The notes beneath the pieces are model-generated. The model ran no database searches. It saw only the letters and a program-made list of their open reading frames with translations, and was not told the DNA's origin. Of a stretch of 64,000 nucleotides of DNA, positions 1 to 11,241 are shown in pieces. Origin of the DNA: Rhizophlyctis rosea. Lineage: Eukaryota; Chytridiomycota; Chytridiomycetes; Rhizophlyctidales; Rhizophlyctidaceae. The translations under genes and the position numbers were made by a program. Position 1 is the first letter of the stretch, and every line of letters starts with the position of its first letter. The stretch spans positions 51,993 through 115,992 of the forward strand of contig JADGJC010000113.1 of the NCBI GenBank assembly GCA_027596075.1. Direction: 5' to 3'.

Positions 1-3000
1 TTTATCATTGATTCTGGTAAGTCACCCCTTTGCCTGCTGATGTCAGAACCCAATAAGACTGCTTCCGTAGCGAATGAAATGATTAACTACATGATTATCC
101 GCGTCAACGAATTGACAGGCAAAGTCAAGGAAATGGGCTACGATGCTGCTGCCAATCTTTCGCGCCTATCGGAATTTTGGATCAGTAAAAGTAGTGCTAA
201 GCAGCGGGCGGGACGTGCCGGACGGACAGGACCTGGACAAGTGAGTGAGGCAATCACTTTTTTTGCACCAATTTTTTTCAATGAGCTCATTTTCGCACTT
301 GTCCCACTTCCAGTGCATCCGGCTCTACTCTAAAGAAGAATACGAACGCCTCAACGAATTCCCTGTCCCTGAAATTCTACGCATGCCTCTCGAACCCACG
401 CTTTTGCAAATTCGGGCGTATGGCTTGGGAGACCCACGGGAGTTTGATTTTATAGAACGACCCAGTGAGGCGCAGATTAGCTTTTCGATTGAGAGGTTGA
501 GGGATTTGGGAGCGCTTGATGGGAGTGAGAGGGTGACGAGTTTGGGGAGGGTGTTGGCGGTGTTGCCGTTGGATGTTGTGTTGGGGAAGATGTTGGTTTT
601 GGGGAGTGTGAGTTTTTGTTTTTGTGTTTTTTGAGTTTGAGGTGGGGGACGTGTGTAGTGTGTCTTCTTGATGGTTCTGGGGTGTTTCTTTTCGATGGTC
701 TGACGGATGGTGTCTGTCTCCTTGCGTGACGGACAGATTTGTGATTTGGTCGATCCGATTATTGTCATCGCTGCGGCGCTGAGTGTTCAGTCGCCTTTCT
801 TGAGAGTTCCGGAAAGTAAGACGGATATAATGGAGGTGAGTTTCAACATTCGGGCATTCTTTGCGCGACAAGAAAGAACCCAAGTTCGTATCGCTTTTGA
901 GCTCATAGTTCTGACTTATCTTTCTGGATCGTATTCTCACAGAACCGACGAAGAATTCAATCTGACCATGGCGACCCTTTTACCCTCCTTAACATGTTTT
1001 CGGAATGGTTGCGTGTGAAGGCTGAGCGGAAGGTATGTGCAGTATGCAAACCATTTTTGGAGATCGGGCTGACATCAATCCAACCACCTTCAGGAACAAT
1101 CACGTAAATGGTGTCGTCGTCACGGGATTGAAGAACAACGTCTATATGAGATGGTGATGTGTCTGGGGCTGTTGGGGGGTGTTTGGCTGGTTTTTTGGGG
1201 GGGTGGGTGTTATTTTGTGCTGGTGCCGGTGTCGGCGGGTGCGGGAGATGTGGGGGGGGCCCAGGTGGCGGGGGGGGGGAAGAGGAAGAGGAGTGGGAAA
1301 GATAGGGAGGACAGAGATGTGAGTGTGGGAGTCAAGAGATGCGTTGGCAAATCTAAACGCGATCGCTGATGGAATTTTGTTCACGGCTTGGTAGGATCCG
1401 AATTATAGGAAGCGCAAACAACAGCGTCAGATGCTTGAACGGCAGAAACGGCAACAAAATTCGGGCAAGAGGAAAATGTTGAGATTGGAGGATGATATGA
1501 CTATAAATGAAGGGGATGCACCTCCCGAAGGTACGCATTCTTTTCAACTCACATACCCAAACTTCAACATCATACTGAAGCATGCGCACCCATCCTCCCA
1601 GACATCGCAGACGTATCAATCGAAGCCCTCGAATTCGAGCTCAAGCACGACGCCGAAAATCTGTTGAAACGCTCTGATGCGGGGAATTTGACGGAACGGG
1701 ATGTGGCGCTTGTGAAATTGGTGGTTTGTTCGGGGCTTTATCCTCATCTGGCGGTCACGGATGATGCGAATCATGCGAGGAAGTTGCAGGAGAGGGTGTA
1801 TCATACTACGGGGAAGAGGTGGGTGGTTGATTCGATGACGGGTTTTTTGAGGATTTTGGAGGGAGGTGGTTATTGATGTGTGACGGGATGCGTGATAGGT
1901 TTGTGCAAATGCATCCGACGAGTGTGTTTGCTTATAAGCCGGAGTTGGTGGAACCGAAAGTTAGTGGTAGGTGTTAGGTGCGTGCAGGTCACTTGGGACA
2001 TAATGTGAAGTTTTACCGTTTCGACCTTGCAGCTCCACCGCAGCAACGGGAAGACGGCAAAGAAACACTTGCGACCTTGCATGCTCGGACATCCGTTACG
2101 GATTTGTTGTGTTATTTGGAGCTGTTGGAGACAACGAAACCGTATTTGACGAACGTGATGCGAGTACCGGCTGTGGGGAGTTGTCTTTTGTTTGGGAGAT
2201 CTAGTGAGTTCTTGGTGCTCGAATCCTCGCTTTTGGTATATGCCGGAACAGTCTTCTCATTGACTCACAATAAACAGTCGACATATCACCAAACCTCCGC
2301 CACATCATCGTTGACGAATGGCTCGTCCTAAATTTCACAGACGCTGCATTAGCTGAGCGCGTCCTTGTACTGGCGAATTGGTTACGTCTCGCGTGGGATA
2401 TGGTTGTTAATCGGAAGTTGGAGAATGTGAAGACTGGGTTGAGTGGTGGGGATGCTGGTGGTGGGGGGCGGGTGAAGTATGAGATGAAGAAGGGGAGTGA
2501 TTGGAGTGATTTGAAGTTTGTACCTGCGGGTGTTAGGAGGTGTCGGAGGGATTGGGAGGATGCGGTTGTGTTTGGGGATGGGAGGGGGGAGTTTGGGGAG
2601 GTGGAGGAGGAGGATGTTGTTGGTGAGTTTTTGTGTTTTGTGCGTTGAGGGTGGGGAGTGGGTTTATGGGTTGTTTACTTGTTTGGTATTGTTTGTTTAC
2701 TTCTTTTGTTTACATTTGTTGTTTACCATTCTGATGTGTACTCTTCTACACCACAGCAAAATTGATCGAGTTCTTGGACATTGATGTGCAATTCGATGTG
2801 GAACGATTGAAGATGCAGGATGTGTCCAAAATGGTGGGTTCATACTTGTTGTCACTTCTATTTGACTCCCTCCCGTATATGCGTGCAATACTCACTCCGT
2901 TAATATGCAGTTCGGTTACGAAGCCTACACACCCGAAATCCTATCCGACGCAACAGTCCCCGCCGCACCGTACCTCCGATACTTTGTACCAAATCCAAAT

Positions 3001-3360
3001 CTTGGCGGGAACAAGATGCGAAGTCGTGTAGCGTTGCCGCGTGTTGTGGAGGAGAAGGTGGAAGAGGAAGATGTGACGATGGTGGAGGAGGGGAATGGGG
3101 CGCCCTATGTGCAATTTGGAACTAGCATGGCGGGTGGAGTGGAGGAAGGAAAGATTGTGGGTGAAGGTTCTGGTGGAGGTGGGGCGGGGGGTGAGGGTTC
3201 TCAGGAGGGTGTCGGACAGGAGGAAGTGGTGAGCGTGGAAAATGGAGGGCCTGGAGGGAGGAGTCGGTTCGAGTGTCCGACGTGTGGGAAGACCATGCTG
3301 TTTACACCTGTTGAGGCGCTTAAGCATCGGAAGGGGTGTCGTGTTGGCGCTGATACATAA
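1..3360 (+). CDS. DHX34: DHX34-type DEAH-box RNA helicase, 3' part (5' end outside window)
   Basis: C-terminal portion of a DEAH-box RNA helicase closest to animal DHX34, a factor linked to nonsense-mediated mRNA decay. Exons I can support: 1-16, 119-240, 314-607, 737-835, 943-1032, 1094-1153, 1409-1530, about 1602-1818, 1901-1966, 2033-2203, 2278-2622, 2757-2833 and 2911-3360. The join between 1153 and 1409 is unresolved and may hide a small exon. The first exons encode helicase motif VI ([12 protein letters not shown]), then the winged-helix and ratchet region ([22 protein letters not shown]). Later exons match DHX34-specific stretches such as [11 protein letters not shown], and the protein ends in a zinc finger, [18 protein letters not shown] followed by KHRKGC, as in DHX34. 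A Glu/Gly-rich insert precedes the finger. Identification rests on remembered family sequence; the full-length N-terminus is not visible. Confidence 0.88.
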
Positions 3361-3847
3361 CGCAGGATGGCTTGCGAATACAATTACAAGAACAGAAATG
3401 GTTGTTGTGGCGTGCATGGGGCTTGTGTGAGGTGTAACTTGCAGCGAAGAGCATGGAGCCTCTACGGCGGGTGGTGCCATGAACGAACTTGCTGTCCTTA
3501 CATCAAGCCTCAACGTTCCATGTCAGTGCCATTGTCAAAAACATATCAAACATCCGAGCTGATGCCATCAGTGGCTCCACCACGCACTTTTCAGAAAGCA
3601 TTTCTGCATGTACAGCCACAACGAGCTGCTGCGGACCGGAGCAGAGCCGGAGGATACTTGTGTGACATGGAAGACATAGCGTAGCACAGACCGGAAAATT
3701 CCTCTGGCTTTTGGCGACATCCGAACGCGGCTTAGATATTTTTGCTGCACAGCATAGCAGAACAGGACATCCAGCACATCCGTCAGCACTGCCGCTCAGG
3801 AATGGGTATCCACCTCCGCTTCCCGTCAGAATTATCGTCGATTTTGC
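3361..3847. other. Intergenic region, no gene seen
   Basis: Separates the helicase stop codon from the promoter of the secreted repeat protein. Only short overlapping open frames on both strands occur, without splice signals or recognisable motifs. Confidence 0.5.
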
Positions 3848-3855
3848 TATATATA
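3848..3855 (+). promoter_or_regulatory. TATA box of the secreted repeat protein gene
   Basis: TATATATA lies about 150 bases upstream of the ATG at 4002, followed by a C/A-rich, pyrimidine-rich leader typical of strongly expressed fungal genes. Confidence 0.45.
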
Positions 3856-4001
3856 CCGCATCATACTTACTCGACTTTTCTCCTCATCAAACCTCTAATC
3901 TACCAACCAACACAAGTCAGTCTTCCATACCCACACACAACAACAACATACCACACCCTCTCACCCGCTTCACCTACTTCACCACTACCAATCTTATCAC
4001 C

Positions 4002-4982
4002 ATGCCTTCCACCAAGATCATCCTCGCCACCCTCGCTGCCTCCTCCTTCACCCTCTCTGCCCTCGCAGCACCCACTCCCGCATACAACTCTTACGACACT
4101 TCTTACAATTCCTACAACTCCTACAACTCCTACAACACCCAGTATGACAGCGGTTTCCCCGTTTGCCAGAAGCCCGTGAGCAAGCCCGCTTACGACAACA
4201 AGGGTCGTGGATACGGTTGGGAGAACAACAAGTCTTGTATCATCCCCAAGGGGTATGATAGCTACAAATCGGACAACGGCTACGATTCGTACAAGTCTTA
4301 CGACCAGCCTAAGTCGTACGATTACAAGCCGTACGAGCAGCCCAAATCCTACGACTACAAGCCTACTACTTATGAGCAGACTAAGTCGTACGACTACAAG
4401 CCGTATGAGCAGACCAAATACAGCGGCAAGAGCTACTTCGCTGCTGCTGCTCCTCAATACCAGCAACCCGCCCCGCAATACCAGCAGCCGTCTTACCAAA
4501 CTCCCACCTCCAACACCTACCAAACTCCCACCTACAACACCTACCAGACCCCAGCTTACAACACTTACCAAACTCCCACCTACAACACCTACCAAACCCC
4601 GAGCTACGACACCTACGAAAAGCCTTACCAAACCCCAAGCTACGACAGCTACCAACAGCCTTCTTACCAGACTCCCAGTTACGACAGCTACAAGCAACCC
4701 GACACCTACAAGCAGCCCGACACCTACCAGCAACCCTCGTACCAGACTCCCAGCTACGACACCTACAAGCAACCCTCGTACGGATCTGAGCCTGCCGACT
4801 GTAAGTCCGCTGTTCCTTACTTCGAGGCTACGGGCTCTGCTACTTTGAAGCAGTGCATCTCGATTGTTTGCGGTGCTCCTGGGCAGACCGATGCGTACAA
4901 GACGCGGGGTATCCAGCAGTGTGTTGCGTTGAAGAAGCAGGCTGAGGCTACGAATGGTGGGATCCTTCCTAAGGGGTGGTAA
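4002..4982 (+). CDS. Secreted Tyr/Gln/Pro-rich repeat protein
   Basis: Intronless, 326 aa. The ATG at 4002 is chosen because it begins a clear signal peptide (MPSTKIILATLAASSFTLSA, cleavage near the following LAAP). The frame is open further upstream but without a sensible leader. The mature part has YNSYNSYNS repeats and then a cysteine-bounded stretch (CQKPVSK ... GYGWENNKSC) resembling the WGWENxxSC motif found in many secreted fungal proteins. About 190 residues of tyrosine-rich short repeats follow, first of the YDYKPYEQ/KSYDYKP type, then QTPTYNTY/QTPSYDTY and KQPDTY. The C-terminal 60 residues are non-repetitive with three cysteines (DCKSAVPYFEATG ... QCISIVCG ... QQCVALKKQ). A structural wall or adhesive protein crosslinked through tyrosine is a reasonable inference; no enzymatic domain is visible. 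Confidence 0.8.
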   Translation: MPSTKIILATLAASSFTLSALAAPTPAYNSYDTSYNSYNSYNSYNTQYDSGFPVCQKPVSKPAYDNKGRGYGWENNKSCIIPKGYDSYKSDNGYDSYKSYDQPKSYDYKPYEQPKSYDYKPTTYEQTKSYDYKPYEQTKYSGKSYFAAAAPQYQQPAPQYQQPSYQTPTSNTYQTPTYNTYQTPAYNTYQTPTYNTYQTPSYDTYEKPYQTPSYDSYQQPSYQTPSYDSYKQPDTYKQPDTYQQPSYQTPSYDTYKQPSYGSEPADCKSAVPYFEATGSATLKQCISIVCGAPGQTDAYKTRGIQQCVALKKQAEATNGGILPKGW

Positions 4983-5321
4983 GCTGGCTATAGGTATATA
5001 GGGGACTTTTGGGGTCTTTGTATAGCACATATATATAGCTGTATCTTGTTGTATATTACATATATAGGGAATATATTGCGTTCATCTCAACATTCAAAGA
5101 TCATCATTGGAGTTGAAGCTCATTGTTGAATGTGTCGTCTGGAAGAGTGGATGGACAAACGAAGGACCCTGAAGTCTGAGGCTTCCTTACGGTTGCACAA
5201 TCGTTGCACACAGTCTCTGCTGCCCTGCACTGCCCCAGCTCGGCAGCTGCACAGAACACCATTTCCTCACAATCCTTTTCACAGTTTTCCCCAACCACAA
5301 TTGTGCGCCTCACCAAGAAAG
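4983..5321. other. Intergenic region, no gene seen
   Basis: Holds the 3' untranslated region of the repeat protein, with AT-rich TATATAG runs at about 4993-5070 that could serve 3'-end formation, and the upstream region of the next gene. Confidence 0.4.
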
Positions 5322-6801
5322 ATGCACCCACTTCTTCAAAGCAGCGACGGCGACGTCCTTCCTCTTATATTTCTAGCTCTTCCCGCGCCCGCTTGGCTTT
5401 CCCTTTGCGTTTGTCGACGCACATGTCGTGCATGGCGTGAGGTCCTTCGCCCCACAAACGAGGTAAGGGAAGGGTGGAAGTGAGGGTTAGCAACTGTTTG
5501 TTGCATTTCGTCGACTAACATTACAGCCACGTTTTGCTGGCAGGTCCTTTGGCGTCGGCTCCTGAAGGCCCACTTTGATTTTTCGAATCCTCAACCGAAC
5601 TGCAGTGCCATTGATGAGGCCTGGGAAGAGCATGGATTCGGCGATGGGCGATATGTTACGGAAGGTGGCGCAGACGACGAAGAGATGGATTGTGACTTTT
5701 TCTTGAAAGAGGATTTCATGTGTTGGAATTTGAGAGGGTGAGCTCAGAAGTATATCGGAATCGGCAGAAGTTTGGTGTTGCTGACCCAGATTGATTGATT
5801 TTTGCAGCCCGTCACAATCTTCAGCCATACACTTCCTACCATCGCAATACGCTCATCTATCCAATTCACCCAAAGACTTTCCTCCACCTTCATTCCGCGA
5901 AGAGTCTTATACTCTTTACTGGGACCTGTCGTACCTCCTTCTACTGGAAGAATTCGCTCGTCTATATGAACTCCAAACATACGGTGTCACCGAGGTGCCC
6001 GTCCACCTACTCATCCTTCGTGTTGACAAAGAACAGATTGGAAATCATGGTGTAGACTCCGGTGCCATCAATGCCTTTGGGTTTCATGAGCGGGTGTGGG
6101 AGTTGGACGGGGGTGTGACTCGCTTCAAAGCAGAGACCGGGGACTGGGCATCCGATGCTGCTGGAGCAGAACAGCGATTCTGGACTGCCTGTGCAGAGGC
6201 ATTGGACCGGAACGAGGGAAATGAAAGGGCAGTCGATTTTCCAAATTTGGATGCATTGAACAAGGACTACAACATTCAGAAGTTCCTAGCGGATCTACGG
6301 TGGCAAAACCGCCAGTTGACGGACGCACAACTGGACAGCCTTGGTCGGACTAAATGGCAGAAAATGGGACCGAAGGAGAGAGAACCCTACCTACATAGTG
6401 GTCCGGATGAGCTCATGAACCGCCACGCTGATTGGAATGCTACATATCCTCATTTCTTGATGTTGCCAACTCCCTTTGGTATCGATCACCCCATCATCAA
6501 AGATCCATTATCTCAACTCTTCCTCCCAACCTTCGCAACTCCCAAAACGACACTTAAAGACCTGCACAAACTCTTACCTCCCCCTGTGCACGAGTGGTGG
6601 GATATTGTTGTTGGAGGAGCGCTGGAAGAGTTGGAGTGTGTTGCGTTGGGTGGAGTGATCACGGCGGGGATGGATGTGAATTCACTGATGAGGTGGGAGC
6701 CGGATTTGGATAGTTGTAGCCCGTTGTTGATGTGGGGCCGGAGGAGAAATGAGGGGAGGAGGGTGGTTGGGTTCATGGGGATGGTACCTAATAGTTTTTG
6801 A
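5322..6801 (+). CDS. F-box-like protein with unknown C-terminal domain
   Basis: Three exons, 5322-5462, 5544-5737 and 5808-6801, give 442 aa. The second exon starts at the second of two nearby acceptors, because the first one meets a stop codon. Residues about 10-60 read like an F-box helix bundle: DVLPLIFLALPAPAWLSLCV, then CRRTCRAWREV, then VLWRRLLKAHFDF across the first intron. This suggests a substrate adaptor for an SCF ubiquitin ligase, although the start is divergent from the LPxEI consensus. The rest is acidic and unrecognised. A short segment, RTKWQKMGPKEREPYL, looks like the middle of an HMG box but lacks the rest of that fold, so I do not call it one. Confidence 0.65.
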
Positions 6802-7111
6802 AAAGGCACTTTGTTATCAAAAGTTGGAAAGGACGTTGAAAGTATTTGATGAAATTAAGAAATCTTGAGAGGGTTGTAGCACTCCCTCAACAACTGCCGT
6901 TGTCAAGAGCAGACGTCTTCCTGGTCTTGAAGGTGCAAGACATGTGCGCAGCGCGACTTCATATTGGAGGCTTACGAGCAACACTGCGTGTAATGATATT
7001 CCAAAATGGGTTTGGTGTGATGTAAGCGACAAATATTTTCACTCCCATTGATGGATAGAATATATTGCGACTATTTACAATGGCAGTGGGCCCTATGCCA
7101 GTCTGCATGCT
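6802..7111. other. Convergent intergenic region
   Basis: Lies between the 3' ends of the F-box-like gene and the Myb-like gene on the opposite strand. No other feature is seen. Confidence 0.4.
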
Positions 7112-8047
7112 TCACATGCTCAAGTACAATTGAGGAGTCGAGCTCAAGATTGCTTTGAACTGTTTGACCTTGCCACATAGTTGAGAGGCTTGAGACATTC
7201 TATCCTTCTGTACTTTCCCCCTTGATATGCATTCGTATTTCCACTGCATCGAAGCAGGTGCTCTTCCTAGCGAACGCGCAATGGTCGACCATCTCACTCC
7301 CTGATCTCGGAGTTTCCAAAGCATTTCGACTTCTTCCGCTGTCCAACGACGTTTGTGCAAACCGGGATCCAGAATATTTACCCGATGGGAGCGCACTAAA
7401 TTCCCAGCTTTTCCTATTTGCCGTCCAAGATCGGTCCGGTTGATTGTGCGACCCCTTAAACTATTAGCTTGTACCTGCTTCACAACCCAAGCATTCAGTG
7501 ACGGCGACCATTTCCCACGCTCGATGGCTGGATGGAGGCAGCGCCACCATCGCAAACTTATTGCTACACTCCTTCTTTGTAAGTGTAAGGAAGCCCAGTA
7601 AGGCGGAGTCCCACTTGTCAAAGCCCGCATCCCCTCAGCTTTGACAATGGCATCTTCCTCTTTGGTCCAAGGTGTTTTGAGGAAGCGTGGTTCAAAGTGT
7701 TCTATCCAGCGCGCCCTCACAGCAGAGCGCCCGCGCCCTATCTGCTTCCCTACAACACTGAATCTGGGTATCTCCCCCTTCAATAAAGCACACCGAGCTT
7801 CCGTTGTCAAAACGGTATCTTCAGCCGGGGCCCATTTGCGGCGGCTAACTACGGGAGGAGGGATGACATAGATCTTTTGAGGAGATCCCAACATGATTGG
7901 TCTAGAGCTATTGACCGGGTAAACTCTTGGCCTTGGAAGAGTGATGGACGGACATCGCATTTGCTGACTGGTTGAGGATAGACTGTGGAGGCTTGATAAC
8001 ATGGTGGGAGAGACCATGCGTGAGGGTGATTGATGCACGTATTGCAT
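7112..8047 (-). CDS. Myb/SANT-repeat DNA-binding protein
   Basis: Single-exon 311 aa protein. After a Ser/Pro-rich N-terminus it carries four spaced Myb/SANT-like repeats, each opening with a conserved tryptophan: RRKWAPAEDTVL (about residue 70), KTPWTKEEDAIVKAEG (about 123), RGKWSPSLNAWVVKQV (about 177) and KRRWTAEEVEMLWKLRDQG (about 233). The last is most canonical and continues VRWSTIARSLGRAPASMQWK. The repeats imply sequence-specific DNA binding in the nucleus; target and role are unknown. The start at 8047 is the first ATG of the open frame. An upstream exon cannot be excluded, since the next 350 bases contain only out-of-frame open stretches. No introns are needed. Confidence 0.72.
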   Translation of the reverse strand: MQYVHQSPSRMVSPTMLSSLHSLSSTSQQMRCPSITLPRPRVYPVNSSRPIMLGSPQKIYVIPPPVVSRRKWAPAEDTVLTTEARCALLKGEIPRFSVVGKQIGRGRSAVRARWIEHFEPRFLKTPWTKEEDAIVKAEGMRALTSGTPPYWASLHLQRRSVAISLRWWRCLHPAIERGKWSPSLNAWVVKQVQANSLRGRTINRTDLGRQIGKAGNLVRSHRVNILDPGLHKRRWTAEEVEMLWKLRDQGVRWSTIARSLGRAPASMQWKYECISRGKVQKDRMSQASQLCGKVKQFKAILSSTPQLYLSM

Positions 8048-8395
8048 GTCGGCTTTCTCGAATCGAAACGTAGGTGCCAGAAGGTTTTGGGAGGAGCAAA
8101 GGAAGATTCAAAGAGGACAGAATGACCAAAGTTTGCCAATGGCGACCGTGTGAATTCGCGGCATTGCTGTGAGACATTCTTGTGGCCGGTTTGCCTGTTT
8201 GCAACAAACCAGGGCCGAGGGCGGCCAAAGACCCCACAACGCGCTTCGGAGATGCGGAGGTCCTTGCCGCAGTGGCTGCAGCCTGCATGTGAGGGCCAAC
8301 TTGCATCTGTCAAAACATAAAAGCAAGGAAGCCCCCTTGGCCCCGGCCATTGACCAAACTCTATCTCAATTATTTTCCCCTCCCCGCCAAACAAT
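8048..8395. promoter_or_regulatory. Divergent promoter region between the Myb-like gene and a small unknown gene
   Basis: Two divergently oriented genes start at 8047 and 8396. The stretch before 8396 is pyrimidine-rich (cttatctcaattattttcccc-like), as in fungal core promoters. No clear TATA box or operator is seen. Confidence 0.3.
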
Positions 8396-8878
8396 ATGAC
8401 CAAATCAAAACCAGCACCCCTCCAACCAACCCCCTTCTTCAACAACCTCTCCTTCACCCTCAAACTAACCTTCCCCCCCGGCGCAAAACACCCCGCATCC
8501 CCAACCCTCTCAAACCAAATCGTCGACCCAAACATCCCACCAACAAAAATCTGGATCGACTACTCAGCCGTAAAACTCTACCAAAAAGACTCTGCCACCT
8601 TCCGGTCCATGACAACAGAAGAATGGCAATCCACCGCGTACGCTGCGCCATTTATTGTTTTTGGGACCATGGATGGGGATCATGATGAGACGATGCGGTT
8701 GGAGGCGGAGGATGCGAAGGGGTTTAGTGTTAGGGAGTTGGTGCAGTGTGTTGAGAGGTGGGAGCAGGTGGATAGAGTTAGGAGTGAGTGGTTCGGTGGG
8801 GTTGATTGTCATCATGTATTTTTTGAGGGGGTTGAGGTGGATGAGGAGGGAATTGCAAGGGTTTGTTGGGGGTCTTAA
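8396..8878 (+). CDS. Conserved-looking hypothetical protein, 160 aa
   Basis: Intronless frame with codon use like its neighbours. The sequence has a proline-rich start (MTKSKPAPLQPTPFF), a beta-rich segment (FTLKLTFPPGA, KIWIDYSAVKLYQKD), an acidic helix (RLEAEDAKGFSVRELVQCVE) and a C-terminal stretch, GGVDCHHVFFEGVEVDEEG. No signal peptide or membrane segment is seen. I do not recognise the family. The VDCHHVFFEG segment looks conserved but gives no function. Confidence 0.6.
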   Translation: MTKSKPAPLQPTPFFNNLSFTLKLTFPPGAKHPASPTLSNQIVDPNIPPTKIWIDYSAVKLYQKDSATFRSMTTEEWQSTAYAAPFIVFGTMDGDHDETMRLEAEDAKGFSVRELVQCVERWEQVDRVRSEWFGGVDCHHVFFEGVEVDEEGIARVCWGS

Positions 8879-9169
8879 CATCCTTGTAGACTGAAACAGG
8901 TGGAAAGGGAGTTTTTGTGGATGTTGATTGCGAATGGGGCTGAGGCCCGATAACCAAGACAGTGCTGGTATCCCATTGGTTTTTGTAATACACTATTCAC
9001 ATATTTTACAGACGTCCCGAGGGTCGGTAAAAACACTGTTGCTTACTAGAACAACCGATGGCAGCTTGGGCTACTTGATTGGTAACAATGTGGTGACGCA
9101 GTCCCAATAATCGACGCCATCAGCGCTTATGGCTCAACATTTCAGCTGCTCGCCCATCTGCCACAAGCT

Positions 9170-10329
9170 TCAACATCTGCAATAACTATATCCACATCTC
9201 CTACACCTATCCGAGAAGAGTTCCTTCGCGTCCCGTGCAACTTGAGACTGCATCTCCCTGCCAAATTGCGCCGTTTGCATTTGCATCTGCAAATGCATTG
9301 TGCGCTGTTGCAATACTTGCGGATCAGCTTGCGTGGGAACCATATCGGTTGTGATGTGGAACAAATTGCCTGCCGGATTACGAAGCGGAAGGTTTTTGGT
9401 GCAGAGGCGGGAAAGGTTTGTGGCGAATGCTGCTGGGTCGGTTTTCATGTCCATTTCCAGCATGCGGATGAAGCCTGGACGGGTTATGGCTGGATTTGGG
9501 AGGGGTGGACGTGGTTGCATAGCGAGTAAGGAGCCGAAAAAGCCTCCACTAAGGGGATGGAAGGAGTTCAGACTATATCGCCGCATGATTGCAACACCAT
9601 AGGCAGACCACTGATGAAAGTATGCAATACTCACAGCTGTGGCATTTGAGCTTGCGGTTGCGGAATTGGCTGCAAGGCAACATATTGGACGCCCAGCATC
9701 TGCCATGTCTGCTGGACTGAGTACGGGTCAGCATTCGTCCAAGCTTGCATATCGCATGCCCAGTCCAGGAAGCGGAGTTTGGACAGGTTGAGAACGCCTT
9801 GTCGTATCGGGTGCTGTGTGGCATCTATATAGTCGAACAAGCTGTTGGCGAAGTCTATAAGGAGTTGCGTTGGTCGGCCTAGGGTGTCCAAGAAGGTGGC
9901 TTTGGGTTGAACTGGTTGGGGTGCGTATGAAGGTTGATTGCCTGGCGAGCTCGGCGGAGTCTGATAAGATGGGTGGTATAAGCTTGTTGGTGCTGGACCG
10001 GGCGGTGGAGCATAAAGTGCTTCCACTAGAAGTCGGAGGGGACTCGAAGGAGATGCGAGCACAACTTCACGGAGTTGGCGGTCTGTGTTGCATATAACTT
10101 TGTCGCCGTCTTGGTCCTGGTAGGTTACCCTGAAGGATGCGGGGGATAGTCGAAAGTTTGATGCTATCTGACAGTAGACAAATTCGTATCCAAATGGATC
10201 AAAACACAGGAACGTATATGAGACAACATCGCCGTTTACCTTGGACTCGATGTCCGCCCAACTGTCCTGCGGCACCACATCTATCAACGAGACCACGCCC
10301 TTACAACTGCACTTGATTTGACACGCCAT
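9170..10329 (-). CDS. PB1-domain protein
   Basis: Two exons, 10329-9635 and 9548-9170, give 357 aa. The start is the ATG at 10329, which begins the folded domain; the frame is open upstream without matching sequence. Residues about 1-108 form a PB1-like ubiquitin fold ending in the acidic OPCA-type motif YQDQDGDKVICNTDRQLREV, used for head-to-tail protein-protein contacts in signalling and autophagy scaffolds. A Pro/Ser/Gln linker follows (PPPGPAPTS ... PSYAPQPVQP), then a helical region (DTLGRPTQLLIDFANSLFDY), and a Cys-rich tail, CRRCGYSYCRC. The intron falls within the linker between MPQ and GGFFGS. Partner and pathway cannot be read from the sequence. Confidence 0.68.
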
Positions 10330-11241
10330 CGTCTTTGGTTCACTAATGGAATTAGCAGCACCAGCGCCCGGAGTTGAACAGTGGGAGAATTGCTCCACGG
10401 TGCACGGGGTAGATGTCCGCCAACACCTTGAGGAAAGAAAGAAGATTGGGCAGAGTTTCTTTCGCATCTGTTATTATATCGGAGGACATGGGGGGTTCGG
10501 GATTCTGTTGTCACACAATCTGGACACAAAACATGCACAACTGTCAACTGGTCTAAGCCTCGACCTGTCAAAATCCCATTGCACTGAGATGCCGTCAGAA
10601 TTGGGTGGGATTTTTCCGTCCAAAATGAAGCGCACAGTACGCAGGTGGGCTTCGAAGATAGTTCTGATCTTCCACATTTAGTGATCAAGGTAAGATAGAT
10701 GGTAGAATGCCGAATGAGCAGAGCACTCCATACTGCAGAGGTCCCGAGTGCCTTCATATTCGGCATCACTCATCCAAAGTTCCATTGGCACGTGCGATTG
10801 GATACTATTCAACACGTTGCCAGTTTGATTGTAACCAACGTGTGCCGGACAGCAATTATACAAAGCCCCGTTGTGAAATTGCTGGAGGTCTCTTTGAGTG
10901 CCGCTTCCATTCAATTCCTTGATTGGCTGAAAACGATGAATGGCAGAATATGGGGTTTATACCCACTTTGACAACGGCAATGAATATTGGGCTACGCAAG
11001 AATGGTCATGAATGTCGGTGGGACGGTAGTTGACCATTTTTGGACCCTCGCGATATGGTACTCATCCAGCCACACCGTGCGGCTTCAAGAATACTCAAGC
11101 CACCAGTGCCACCAGAGGGTGCCCCAACCTGAAGTTGCTTCCAGAGTTGCTTCAGCTTCGCTTGTTCCCACTCCACACAGATGTTTGCCGATTCCCCATC
11201 GCCTGTTCCTCAACATCGCCATTTTAAGAAAGCACCGCACC
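10330..11241. promoter_or_regulatory. Divergent intergenic region between the PB1 gene and SLU7
   Basis: About 0.9 kb between two divergently transcribed starts. Open frames here are short, overlap on both strands and lack splice signals. No RNA gene or repeat was seen. Confidence 0.35.

Noticed and set aside
3900..5030. 376-aa open frame on the minus strand
   Set aside because: It is the antisense of the secreted tyrosine-repeat protein. The Val/Gly/Leu-rich repeats simply mirror that gene's codons.
6340..6390. HMG-box in the F-box-like protein
   Set aside because: Only a short KxWxxMxxxEREPY-like stretch matches; the flanking helices of an HMG box are missing.
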